Below are positions 8,386 to 15,997 of a stretch of DNA of 17,198 nt, piece after piece; positions within the stretch are counted from its first letter, which is position 1, and each line of letters begins with the position of its first letter. The translations under genes were made by a program, and so were the position numbers. The stretch is from Planctomycetota bacterium (lineage in GTDB: Bacteria > Planctomycetota > Phycisphaerae > Sedimentisphaerales > Anaerohalosphaeraceae): positions 1-17,198 of the forward strand of contig QNBS01000005.1 of the NCBI GenBank assembly GCA_003644175.1. The letters are read 5' to 3'. The notes beneath the pieces are model-generated. The model did not search any database. It was not told the DNA's origin and worked only from the letters and a program-made list of their open reading frames with translations.

Positions 8386-9075
8386 ATGTACACACGACAG
8401 CAGGTTGCAGGGACGATTGATCATGCGGTTTTGAAGCCTTTTACTACGCGGCAGGATGTTATCGATAATGCGAAGATGTGCGACGAGCGACAGGTCGCCA
8501 CTATGTGTGTGAGGCCCTGCGATGTGGCGCCGGCGGCCGAGCAGTTGAAAGACAGCAAAGTCGATGTGTCGGTGGTTGTGGGGTTCCCGCATGGCGGCAA
8601 CTGCACCCGGATCAAGGCGGCTGAGGCCGGGCTGGCTATCGAACATGGCGCTCGTGAGATCGACATGGTATGGAATATCGGCAGGTTTCTGTCCGGCGAC
8701 TTTGACTATGTGCAAAAGGACATCGAGGCGGTGGTCGCCGAGGCAAAGCCCAACGGCGTGTTGGTGAAAGTTATCATGGAGACGTGCTGGCTAACCGGCG
8801 AACAGGTCGCAGAGGGCTGTAAGATATGCCGGGCGGCAGGGGCGGATTTCGTGAAGACATCGACCGGCTTCGGCGACGGTCCCGCGACGCCGGAAGTGAT
8901 CGACATTATGATCAAGACGGTCGGCGATACGATGGGCGTCAAGGCTTCGGGCGGCGTTCGCTCGTGGGAGACGGCGGTCGGTTATCTCAAGCAGGGCTGC
9001 AAGAGGCTGGGAGTAGGCTCGACGGAAAAAGTGTTGGACGGAGCGACCGATGACGGCGGCAATGAAGGCTATTAG
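8386..9075 (+). CDS. deoC: Deoxyribose-phosphate aldolase family protein (DeoC/DERA)
   Basis: A class I aldolase that in the known family splits 2-deoxyribose 5-phosphate into acetaldehyde and glyceraldehyde 3-phosphate. It is 229 residues, the usual length. Seen motifs: TIDHAVLKPFTT (10-21), VVGFPHGG (64-71), EIDMVWNIG (91-99, with D93), the Schiff-base lysine K157 in FVKTSTGFG, and K186 in GVKASGGVR. AGGAG lies 7 bases before the ATG, directly at the end of the heptamer repeat. The gene overlaps the next one by 26 bp, so translation is probably coupled. The catalytic residues are all present, so it should be an active aldolase. In this cluster the real substrate might be another aldose phosphate, because no thymidine phosphorylase or phosphopentomutase is nearby. 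Confidence 0.92.
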   Translation: MYTRQQVAGTIDHAVLKPFTTRQDVIDNAKMCDERQVATMCVRPCDVAPAAEQLKDSKVDVSVVVGFPHGGNCTRIKAAEAGLAIEHGAREIDMVWNIGRFLSGDFDYVQKDIEAVVAEAKPNGVLVKVIMETCWLTGEQVAEGCKICRAAGADFVKTSTGFGDGPATPEVIDIMIKTVGDTMGVKASGGVRSWETAVGYLKQGCKRLGVGSTEKVLDGATDDGGNEGY

Positions 9076-10099
9076 ATACTATTCGCCCGGCGATATCCGG
9101 GTGGAGACGATCGATTTCCCACAGTGCGCCGACGACGAGATTCGCGTTAAGATCGACGCCTGCGCCGTCTGCGGCACGGATATGAAGGCGTACCGACACG
9201 GCAACCGGCGCATCAAGGCCCCGATGGTGATGGGGCATGAGTTCACCGGTATTATCGATATGGTCGGTGCAAATGTGGATAGTTTTTCAATGGGCGAGCG
9301 AATCGTCATGGCGACATCGATTTCCTGCGGCGAGTGTTACTACTGCAAAAAGGGCCGGCGCAATCTGTGTGTCGATATCGCCCCGATGGGATTTAGTTAC
9401 CCCGGCGGCATGGCCGAGTATACGACGATCCCGGGGCGTGCGCTGCAGAACGGCCACGTCGTCAAGGTTCCGGAGAATGTCAAAGCCGAACACGCCGCGC
9501 TGTCGGAGCCGCTGAGTTGTGCGGTGAACTCGGCCGGCAACTGTAATATCCAGGGCGGCGATACGGTCGTTGTCGTTGGCGCAGGTCCCATGGGCATTAT
9601 GAACGCCTGTGTCGCCCGTCAGTTCGGGGCGGCGAAGATCATCCTGTCGGAAATCAATCCCGAAAGACTCGTCCAGGCCGAAGAGTTCGGTTTCGATGTG
9701 TTGGTAAATCCCGCCGGCGAGGATCTGACGCAGATCGTAAAGGACAATACCGATGGTATCGGCGCCGATGTGGTTATCGTTGCCGCGCCGGCGGCGGCGC
9801 CCCAGGCGCAGGCCCTTGAATTAGTGCGAAAACGCGGTACGGTCTGCCTGTTCGCCTCGCTGCCGGCGGAGGACTGTATGCTCGAGATTAACAGCCGGAT
9901 AATTCATTACGGTGAGATCAGGCTTGTGGGCACGAGCGATTCGACCGGCGAGCATGTCGCAAGAGCGGTCGAGATGATCGCGGGCGGCTTACTGCCGGCC
10001 GATAAGCTGGCGACGCATATACTCGGACTGGATGAAATCTTCGAGGCCTTCGAGTTGATGGAAAGCGGGAAGGCATTGAGGGTGGTCTTGAAACCGTAA
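9050..10099 (+). CDS. Zinc-dependent medium-chain alcohol dehydrogenase (sorbitol/threonine dehydrogenase-like)
   Basis: A 349-residue MDR enzyme that would oxidise a secondary alcohol of a polyol or sugar with NAD(P). Catalytic zinc ligands: C41 (CAVCGTD), H63-E64 (GHEFTG) and E153 (SEPLSC). The structural zinc cysteines C93, C96, C99 and C107 are all present. The Rossmann motif is VVVVGAGPMG (173-182), and E201 after the second strand (LSEIN) suggests NAD. The start at 9050 has GGAG 6 bases upstream, inside deoC. ATG at 9062 is a second option and would still overlap deoC by 14 bp. The tight overlap shows it belongs to the same operon as deoC. The exact substrate (sorbitol, iditol, another polyol, or a sugar acid) is not decidable here. 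Confidence 0.93.
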   Translation: MTAAMKAIRYYSPGDIRVETIDFPQCADDEIRVKIDACAVCGTDMKAYRHGNRRIKAPMVMGHEFTGIIDMVGANVDSFSMGERIVMATSISCGECYYCKKGRRNLCVDIAPMGFSYPGGMAEYTTIPGRALQNGHVVKVPENVKAEHAALSEPLSCAVNSAGNCNIQGGDTVVVVGAGPMGIMNACVARQFGAAKIILSEINPERLVQAEEFGFDVLVNPAGEDLTQIVKDNTDGIGADVVIVAAPAAAPQAQALELVRKRGTVCLFASLPAEDCMLEINSRIIHYGEIRLVGTSDSTGEHVARAVEMIAGGLLPADKLATHILGLDEIFEAFELMESGKALRVVLKP

Positions 10100-10117
10100 G
10101 GTAAGGAGAGAATTGAA

Positions 10118-10876
10118 GTGGATTTAAATCTGAAAGACAAGGTCGCACTCGTTACGGGAGGCTCGCGCGGCCTGGGTAAAGCGATTTGCCTGTCGCTTGC
10201 CGCCGAGGGCGCACACGTTGTTGTCAATTATGCCCGCAGCCGGGACAAGGCCGAGGCCGTCGCCGCCGAAATCAAAGACAAATACGGCTGCAAGGCGATG
10301 GCTGTCGCGGCGAATGTGGGTGTTGAGGCCGATGTGTTAGGCATGTTCGAGCGGATTGACGGGTTCGGCAAGCTCGATATCCTTGTCAACAACGCAGCGA
10401 CCTGTCCGACGCGCCGGTTGGCGGATATGCCGGGTGAGATGTGGCGGGAGACGATCGATGTGAATCTAAACGGGGCGTTCTATTGTTGTCGCGAGTTTGT
10501 CAAGCGGCTGCTTGACCGGGGGCGGACCGGCAAGATCGTCAATATCGGTTCGCAGGCGGGCTTTCGCGGCTCGACAAGCGGCCATGCGCCTTATGACGCC
10601 AGCAAGGGCGCCATTGTTTCGCTGACGGTGTCTCTCGCCCGCGAGGTCGCCAGAGAGGGCATATGTGTAAACGCCGTGGCGCCGGGCATGATTCGCACGG
10701 ATATGGTCGAGGGAGTCCTCAGCAGGAATCTGGAGAAGTACCTTAACCGGGTGCCGCTTTATCGGATAGCGACACCCCAGGAGATCGCCGACGTCGTAAC
10801 GTTCCTTGCCTCCGACCGTGCAAGCTACATGACCGGGGCAACGGTAGACGTCTCAGGCGGAATGCTCATGAGATAG
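10118..10876 (+). CDS. Short-chain dehydrogenase/reductase (SDR), second copy type
   Basis: Starts with GTG at 10118, 7 bases after AAGGAGAG and 18 bp after the alcohol dehydrogenase stop. It has 252 residues. The cofactor motif is TGGSRGLG (13-20), and NYARSRDK (37-44) at the end of the second strand, with basic residues, suggests NADP(H), unlike the first SDR. NNAA is at 91-94; the catalytic tetrad is N116, S145 (NIGSQAG), Y159 and K163 (YDASK). It ends [11 protein letters not shown]. The two SDRs with different cofactor signs could together epimerise or shuttle a hydroxyl by oxidation and reduction; this is inference. It resembles FabG-type and glucose-dehydrogenase-type SDRs, and the substrate is unknown. 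Confidence 0.9.
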   Translation: MDLNLKDKVALVTGGSRGLGKAICLSLAAEGAHVVVNYARSRDKAEAVAAEIKDKYGCKAMAVAANVGVEADVLGMFERIDGFGKLDILVNNAATCPTRRLADMPGEMWRETIDVNLNGAFYCCREFVKRLLDRGRTGKIVNIGSQAGFRGSTSGHAPYDASKGAIVSLTVSLAREVAREGICVNAVAPGMIRTDMVEGVLSRNLEKYLNRVPLYRIATPQEIADVVTFLASDRASYMTGATVDVSGGMLMR

Positions 10877-10883
10877 AACAGGG

Positions 10884-10932
10884 CATAGTTGGTAGTTGGT
10901 CGACAAACTATGAACTCTGAACCACGAACTAC
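10884..10932. repeat. Heptamer-periodic inverted repeat after the second SDR gene
   Basis: Seven 7-base units: CATAGTT, GGTAGTT, GGTCGAC, AAACTAT, GAACTCT, GAACCAC, GAACTAC. The first units (xxTAGTT) and the last (GAACTxx) are reverse complements of each other, so the tract folds on itself around GTCGAC. CATAGTT at 10884-10890 pairs perfectly with AACTATG at 10906-10912. It lies 8 bases after the SDR stop and has the same period as the tracts at 7488 and 8320. Confidence 0.65.
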
Positions 10933-11065
10933 AAAGACGATGTCGTAGTGAAGTTAATTTGTTTGTGCTTGATAATAAGGCGAGTCCGCCGTATCTTTAC
11001 GGACAAAATAAACTGGTTTTGAGTGGAAGTGTTTATCCGGGTTATTAATTTGAAAGGGAGTCATT

Positions 11066-12148
11066 ATGAAGCGAAGTGGTTACTTGATGATCCTGTGCGT
11101 GCTGATCGGCTGTGTGCTTGCGGCGGCGATGGCGGGCTGTCCTAAGGAAGAACAGGTAAAGGCCCAGGCGAACAAGCCGACGATTGCCATCGATCTGGGC
11201 GAAAAGTACAACACGCCGGATGGTATGGTGCTTGACGCCGACAACACGATTCTTTTGAACATCCCGAACTTCAACGACGATTCCCACCCGGCGGTGGTCT
11301 TGAGGATTTCCGAAGACGATAAAATCGAAGAAGTCTGCACTCTGCCCGTCCATCCCGTATCCAAAAAAGTGGGGCCTTTGGGTATCGATGTCGGCTCCGA
11401 CGGCAATCTCTATATCGCCGACAACCAGGGCATGGTCGGCCATCCCGAGGGAATATCGCGTCTGCTGCGCGTCAACATGAAAGACGGCAAAGCCCGGAGC
11501 ATCGACACCGTTGCAGAGGGTATGCGAATGGCGAATGCGGTTTCGTGTTTTGGCGACAGCGTTTATGTAACCGAGACCTCGCTCGATCCGGAAGCGGTTC
11601 CCATGCCCAGCGGCGTCTATCGCTTCAGGTACAGTGAGTTTGCCGGCAAGCCGGTCAAGGTTGCGGTCGGCGGAGGCGACCGGCACCTTATCGCAAAGTT
11701 CACGACGACAGCGGACGACTGGCGTGCGACAGTCGGCGCCAACGGCCTGGGCTTCGATAAGGACGGCAATATGTATGTCTGCAATTTCGGCGAGGCGAGT
11801 CTTTTGAAATACACCTTCGACGAAAACGGCAAGACTTCGGCGCCTACTGTCGTCGCCAGGGGCCAGGGCATGGAGAGCACCGACGGGTTGAAAGTTCATC
11901 CGGAGACGGGCGAGATATACATCGCCGATTTCGTGGCCAACGCCGTTCACAAGGTGGACCCGAAGACGGGCAAGGTTACGACCATCTGGCGCAACGAGAA
12001 CAATTCCGGCGGCAAAGACGGCCTGCTGGATAAGCCTTCGGAAGTGTGTATTCGCGGCAACAGGATATATGTATCCAATATCGATCTGACACTGGACGGC
12101 AACGAACACGACGCGCCGCACACGATCAGTGTGATCGAATTGGAATAA
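11066..12148 (+). CDS. SMP-30/gluconolactonase-like beta-propeller lipoprotein
   Basis: A 360-residue exported lipoprotein: the signal peptide ends at AMAGC (C25). The rest shows repeated beta-propeller blades with the typical pattern of SMP-30/NHL proteins: PDGMVLDADNTILLNI (51-66), PLGIDVGSDGNLYIADN (104-120), ANGLGFDKDGNMYVCN (225-240), TDGLKVHPETGEIYIADF (272-289) and KPSEVCIRGNRIYVSN (323-338). In the known family such propellers hydrolyse sugar lactones with a bound divalent metal, but many members only bind ligands; I cannot confirm the metal residues. AAGGGAG lies 6 bases before the ATG. A 189-bp spacer separates it from the SDR gene, so it may have its own promoter; it is closely followed by the permease. 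It could deliver or process a sugar derivative outside the cytoplasm. Confidence 0.8.
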   Translation: MKRSGYLMILCVLIGCVLAAAMAGCPKEEQVKAQANKPTIAIDLGEKYNTPDGMVLDADNTILLNIPNFNDDSHPAVVLRISEDDKIEEVCTLPVHPVSKKVGPLGIDVGSDGNLYIADNQGMVGHPEGISRLLRVNMKDGKARSIDTVAEGMRMANAVSCFGDSVYVTETSLDPEAVPMPSGVYRFRYSEFAGKPVKVAVGGGDRHLIAKFTTTADDWRATVGANGLGFDKDGNMYVCNFGEASLLKYTFDENGKTSAPTVVARGQGMESTDGLKVHPETGEIYIADFVANAVHKVDPKTGKVTTIWRNENNSGGKDGLLDKPSEVCIRGNRIYVSNIDLTLDGNEHDAPHTISVIELE

Positions 12149-12204
12149 GGGCGGTGCAGTCGGCCGTAGAAGGATTAGAACTGTAGTATAAGAAGGAGTC
12201 TGAC

Positions 12205-13485
12205 ATGGAGCAACAAATGCCGCTAAACACAAGAATCCGACTAAGCGCGATGATGTTCCTGCAGTACATGTATTTTGCGGTGTTCTGGGTGCCGCTTTCA
12301 GCATACCTTAAGGAAGCTCAAGCGACTGACACGCAAACATGGCTGATATTGAGCACAATGGCTTTCGGGTGTCTGGTATCGCCTCTTGTTTGCATGATTG
12401 CAGACCGTCATTTTGCCAGCAACAAAGTCCTGATCGGGCTCAATCTTGCCTGTGCAGTCCTGCTCTTCCTTGCAGCCAGGCAGGAAAACCTCACAATGTT
12501 GTTTGTCTTTCTTCTGATAGCAATGTTTTGCTATATGCCTACTTGGAGCATTACCAATGCAATTGCCATGGCCAATTGTCCTGCCGAGAAATTCCCCCAG
12601 ATTCGTTCTTTAGGCTCGATTGGCTGGGTTGCTTCTTTAGTGTTCAGTCTGGTTGCCTTAAAGATGTTCGATACAAAAATTGACAACACAGCCATTCCGT
12701 TAATGTGCGGCGCAGCCACCGCGCTTGTTGCGGCTTTAGTGAACCTGACGTTGCCCAATACCCCTCCACCGGCGAAAGGGCGGAAGGCTTCTGTCGTTGA
12801 CGCTCTCGGGCTTCGCGCCCTGACGCTCATAAAGGACGCCAACTTTGCTCTGTTCATTCTTCTATCCATGCTTGTGATGATCCCCTTCACACTCTATTTC
12901 TCCCTTGGCTCTCAGTTTTTCGATAGCCAGGGCTTTACCCTTGTTACCGCCACGATGAACCTGGGCCAGCTTGTGGAGATGGGCCTGATGCTTCTGGTTC
13001 CGATATCGCTTGCCAAATTCGGTATCAAGAAGACAATGCTGATTGGCCTGATAGCCCTTGTTGTGCGATATGCTGTGCTGTGGGGTGGATTCGCGCATGG
13101 GCCGTTGATGTTTTATTACATTGCAATACTGATTCACGGTGTAATCTTCGGATTCTTCTTTGTCGGCGGCCAGGTCTATGTTGACAAGAAGGCGCCGCCG
13201 GAGATTCGCGCCCAGGCTCAAGGGTTGATTGTACTTATCTGTTTTGGCGCGGGTATGCTTGTTGGGAATTTCGTAAACGTCAAACTCATCAGGCGGTACA
13301 CAGCGGATGATGTGTGCAACTGGAGCCCTGTCTTCATCATAACTGCAATTGTTTCGGTCGTTCTTCTCGTAGTAATGGCGCTGTTTTTCAGGGATGACAT
13401 CAAGGAAGTTGCGGCCGCTGCCGAGCCGCCTGCTCCGGAAGCGGCTGCGGCGCCTTCCGAATTTGATGAGAGTACTGAAGCGTAA
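12205..13485 (+). CDS. MFS permease of the nucleoside:H+ symporter type (NupG-like)
   Basis: A polytopic inner-membrane transporter of 426 residues with about 12 hydrophobic segments, no signal peptide, and a hydrophilic alanine/proline-rich tail after about residue 393. The sequence FPQIRSLGSIGWV (about 131-143) after the fourth segment and MPTWSITNAIA before it are typical of the NupG/XapB group. In planctomycetes and Bacteroidetes this group is often found in carbohydrate clusters. AAGGAG lies 6 bases before the ATG; the gene follows the lipoprotein gene by 56 bp. It probably imports the sugar, polyol or nucleoside used by the surrounding enzymes, driven by protons. The substrate is not decided by sequence. 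Confidence 0.88.
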   Translation: MEQQMPLNTRIRLSAMMFLQYMYFAVFWVPLSAYLKEAQATDTQTWLILSTMAFGCLVSPLVCMIADRHFASNKVLIGLNLACAVLLFLAARQENLTMLFVFLLIAMFCYMPTWSITNAIAMANCPAEKFPQIRSLGSIGWVASLVFSLVALKMFDTKIDNTAIPLMCGAATALVAALVNLTLPNTPPPAKGRKASVVDALGLRALTLIKDANFALFILLSMLVMIPFTLYFSLGSQFFDSQGFTLVTATMNLGQLVEMGLMLLVPISLAKFGIKKTMLIGLIALVVRYAVLWGGFAHGPLMFYYIAILIHGVIFGFFFVGGQVYVDKKAPPEIRAQAQGLIVLICFGAGMLVGNFVNVKLIRRYTADDVCNWSPVFIITAIVSVVLLVVMALFFRDDIKEVAAAAEPPAPEAAAAPSEFDESTEA

Positions 13486-13525
13486 GGAGCTTCTTCGGAA
13501 GGTTCAGTTCAGAAAATAACGGTGG

Positions 13526-13542
13526 TTCCGATTCATCGGGAA
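13526..13542. repeat. Degenerate short palindrome after the permease gene
   Basis: TTCCGAT and ATCGGGAA face each other across a 2-base gap, with one base missing from a perfect stem. The core CCGATTCATCGGGA is shared with the palindrome at 15226-15241, so this is a second copy of one small repeat family in the cluster. Confidence 0.45.
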
Positions 13543-13554
13543 GCCAAAGGCGAA

Positions 13555-13631
13555 GTGGATGGGATAACTTTAGCGGCAACCATCCACCTCACTTCGTTCG
13601 GCGGCCGCCACCCCCCCCCGGGTCGGGCCCG
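13555..13631. repeat. Inverted repeat and C9 tract in the permease-kinase spacer
   Basis: GTGGATGG (13555-13562) and CCATCCAC (13580-13587) form a perfect 8-bp stem with a 17-base loop. Flanking CGAAG and CTTCG copies lengthen it with a bulge. Beside it are a 10-bp palindrome GGCGGCCGCC (13600-13609), a run of nine C (13611-13619) and GGGCCCG. The kinase frame is open through this region back to 13522, but the region is clearly a repeat and not coding. Confidence 0.5.
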
Positions 13632-13656
13632 TTTCTATGTTGTTAAGGAGAAAACT

Positions 13657-15165
13657 GTGGCGAAATACCTGATGGGGATTGACAACGGGGCTACGGTTTC
13701 CAAGGCTGCGCTGTTTACGCTTGCCGGCGAAGAGGTTGGCGTTGCGTCCGAGAAGACCGAGATGCTTACGCCCAGGCCCGGCTTTAGCGAGCGCGATATG
13801 GCGGCGATGTGGAAAGCGACGGCCGATGCGATAAAAAAGGTGATCGCCCGGGCAGGGATCAATCCGGGCGAAATATGCTGTGTCGCCTGCACCGGTCACG
13901 GCAACGGGCTGTATCTCGTCGACTCAGGCGGCGCACCGGTTCGCAACGCGATCATCTCCACCGACTCGCGGGCACGGGGTTATATCGACAGGTGGCTCGC
14001 CGACGGCATCGACAAGAAGGTCCGGCCAAAGACCATGCAGAGTATCTGGCCCGCCCAGCCGAACGCACTGCTTGCATGGCTCGATGCAAACGAACCGGAA
14101 GTGATGAAAAAGGCCGGGTGGGTGCTGATGGCCAAGGACTACACGCGGTTTCGGCTTACGGGCAAAATTCAGGCGGAGTTGACCGACTTTTCCGGCACGA
14201 GCCTTATGAACCTTGTGACCTGCGATTATGACGATGAACTCTTGGCTGATTTCGGCATTGCCGATATGCGCCAGCTTTTGCCGCCGATCATTCAAACCGC
14301 CGATATCGCAGGCGTTGTAACCAGCGCCGCCGCCGCGGCGACCGGCCTTAAGGCGGGCACTCCCGTTGCAGGCGGCATGTTCGATATCGACGCGTGCGGC
14401 CTGGCGTCGGGCGTTGTCAACGAGGCGCAGCTTTGCATGATCGCCGGCACCTGGGGCAACAACCAGTACATCTCAAAGACGCCCGTCGTCGACGAAGAGG
14501 TGTTTATGACGTCGTGCTATTCGATTCCGGGTTACTACCTGATGCTCGAAGGAAGCGCGACATCGGCAAGCAATCTCGAATGGTTCGTAACGCAGTTCTT
14601 TGACGCCGACAGGCAATTAGCCGAAACCCGGGGCAAAAGCGTGTTCGACGTGGTGAACGAGGCCGTGGCGGCGACAAAACCGGAAGAATCCAAAATCGTG
14701 TTTCTGCCGTTTTTGTTCGGCTCCAACGCCAACCCCGACGCCAAGGCGAGCTTTATCGGCATAAGCGCATGGCACAACCGCGGCCACGTGCTTCGGGCGA
14801 TCTTCGAGGGGGTGGTGTTCGGCCATAAGGGGCACGTGGAAAGACTGCTGAAATTCCGCGATATGCCTGATGTGATCCGCCTGACAGGAGGCGCTTCCAG
14901 AAGCACCGAATGGGTCCGGATCTTCGCCGACATCCTCCAGACGCCGTTTGAGATACCGGATGGGACCGAATTGGGCGCGTTGGGCGCGGCAATCGCCGCA
15001 GGAGTTGCATGCGGGTGCTTCAATGGCTATAATGAGGCGATCGAAAAAATGGTGAGTTTTTCGAGACTCCAGGAGCCGAACGCGGCGATGAAAGGCCTCT
15101 ACGAGGAAAAGTACGACCGCTACAAGAAAGTCATCGCCGCGCTCGATGCGATATGGAAGACGTAG
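13657..15165 (+). CDS. FGGY-family carbohydrate kinase, L-xylulose kinase (LyxK)-like
   Basis: Start chosen at GTG 13657, 6 bases after AAGGAG; an open frame back to 13522 crosses a repeat and lacks a ribosome-binding site. The product has 502 residues, normal for FGGY kinases, which transfer phosphate from ATP to a sugar or polyol hydroxyl in the cytoplasm. Seen: the N-terminal phosphate loop GIDNGATVSKAAL (7-19), TGHGNGLYLVD (79-89), the sugar-binding GGMFDIDACGLASG with the catalytic-base aspartate D243, MIAGTWGNN (261-269), and the C-terminal signature RLTGGASRSTEW (408-419). By eye the spacing and wording (SERDMA, GHGNGLYL, NAIISTDSRA, GSATSASNLEWF, LPFLFGSNA) follow E. coli L-xylulose kinase closely. 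Related erythritol or ribulose kinases are alternatives. Confidence 0.9.
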   Translation: MAKYLMGIDNGATVSKAALFTLAGEEVGVASEKTEMLTPRPGFSERDMAAMWKATADAIKKVIARAGINPGEICCVACTGHGNGLYLVDSGGAPVRNAIISTDSRARGYIDRWLADGIDKKVRPKTMQSIWPAQPNALLAWLDANEPEVMKKAGWVLMAKDYTRFRLTGKIQAELTDFSGTSLMNLVTCDYDDELLADFGIADMRQLLPPIIQTADIAGVVTSAAAAATGLKAGTPVAGGMFDIDACGLASGVVNEAQLCMIAGTWGNNQYISKTPVVDEEVFMTSCYSIPGYYLMLEGSATSASNLEWFVTQFFDADRQLAETRGKSVFDVVNEAVAATKPEESKIVFLPFLFGSNANPDAKASFIGISAWHNRGHVLRAIFEGVVFGHKGHVERLLKFRDMPDVIRLTGGASRSTEWVRIFADILQTPFEIPDGTELGALGAAIAAGVACGCFNGYNEAIEKMVSFSRLQEPNAAMKGLYEEKYDRYKKVIAALDAIWKT

Positions 15166-15187
15166 GGGCGACCCCACGTGGTCGCCC
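15166..15187. repeat. GGGCGACC/GGTCGCCC stem-loop, copy 1
   Basis: A perfect 8-bp stem, GGGCGACC and GGTCGCCC, with the loop CCACGT. It starts directly after the kinase stop codon, whose last G is shared with the flanking G run. Two further copies lie at 16020-16041 and 16078-16099. No T-run follows, so it is better called a dispersed palindrome than a terminator. Confidence 0.8.
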
Positions 15188-15225
15188 TCGATGTGAACTC
15201 TGTGTCCGAACTGAGCGCAGCGGAG

Positions 15226-15241
15226 TCCCGATTCATCGGGA
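15226..15241. repeat. Short palindrome with flanking REP-like sequence
   Basis: TCCCGAT and ATCGGGA form a perfect 7-bp stem with a 2-base loop TC, followed by TGAC. The bases before it (GAGCGCAGCGGAG at 15213-15225) are of a type often seen in dispersed repeats. The same core occurs at 13528-13541, and a related palindrome with the GGGAATGAC edge lies at 5048-5070. Confidence 0.55.
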
Positions 15242-15304
15242 TGACTAAAATCAGTTACGAAAGAGAAAACTGAAAGCACGTTCAAAAGACAAAGGAACAT
15301 TACC

Positions 15305-15997
15305 ATGGAAAAGAAACATCTTATCAGCAGACGCAATGTAATCAAGACGACCGCACTTGCCGCGACCGGTCTGGCGGCGGGCGGCTGTAACGAATCCATG
15401 TTCGGCAAGTCCGGCTCCGGCAGGCTCGCTTTCAACAACGCCGACTTCTACGATGCCGACGGCAAGTTCGATGTCGATGCGGGCAAAGACGCCTACATCG
15501 CCATGATGAAGTATCACGGCTATCCGATCTTTCCGGACATACGCGAGAAGTTGTGGGTGTCGGATTACGGCACGGGCGAATTCCTGAAACTCGGTCTTGG
15601 CGCAAACATGTTCGTAAACAACGAAGAAGCCCGCTACATGGTCATGGACCTTTTCCTTCTGCCCAACCAGATGTTGCCCGAACATTATCATCTCAAGACC
15701 GCCAAGAACCCGGCAAAGAACGAAGGCTGGCTGGTGCGTCACGGCCTCAGCTATGTCTACGGCGAAGGCGAACCCACCAGGCCGATGCATGCAATAGTAC
15801 CCAAGTGCCACATGAACGGAACGGTAACAGTCGAGCACGAAGTGATCCTCAAGCCCGGCGAGTTTACCCCGCTGGTTCGCGTCGGCTCGCGCCACTGGCA
15901 GTTCGGCGGACCCGAAGGCGCAATCATCACCGAGGTAGCGACCGTACACGACAATGACGGCGTAAGACACTCGGATACGAATCTGGTCTTCCCGTAA
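15305..15997 (+). CDS. Tat-exported cupin, D-lyxose isomerase-like
   Basis: A 230-residue protein; AAAGGA lies 8 bases before the ATG. The N-terminus has a clear twin-arginine signal SRRNVIK (8-14) and a hydrophobic stretch ending GGC (C28), so export by Tat is likely, perhaps as a lipoprotein (the lipobox is weak). The rest is a single cupin barrel. Likely metal ligands are H127 and H129 (LPEHYHLKT), E140 (NEGWLV) and H197 (SRHWQFGGPEG), the set known for D-lyxose/D-mannose isomerases. VYGEGEPT and VILKPGEF also fit that family. Known members interconvert D-lyxose and D-xylulose, or D-mannose and D-fructose, in the cytoplasm; an exported one is unusual. It is the last gene of the cluster, 139 bp after the kinase. 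It might instead only bind sugar, but the metal site looks complete. Confidence 0.82.
   Translation: MEKKHLISRRNVIKTTALAATGLAAGGCNESMFGKSGSGRLAFNNADFYDADGKFDVDAGKDAYIAMMKYHGYPIFPDIREKLWVSDYGTGEFLKLGLGANMFVNNEEARYMVMDLFLLPNQMLPEHYHLKTAKNPAKNEGWLVRHGLSYVYGEGEPTRPMHAIVPKCHMNGTVTVEHEVILKPGEFTPLVRVGSRHWQFGGPEGAIITEVATVHDNDGVRHSDTNLVFP

Noticed and set aside
11045..12304. A minus-strand open frame of 419 codons
   Set aside because: It is the antisense shadow of the SMP-30-like lipoprotein gene, which has a lipobox, propeller repeats and a good ribosome-binding site.
13522..13656. N-terminal extension of the FGGY kinase
   Set aside because: It translates a repeat-rich spacer with a C9 run; GTG at 13657 has AAGGAG at good spacing and the family's N-terminal motif follows at once.
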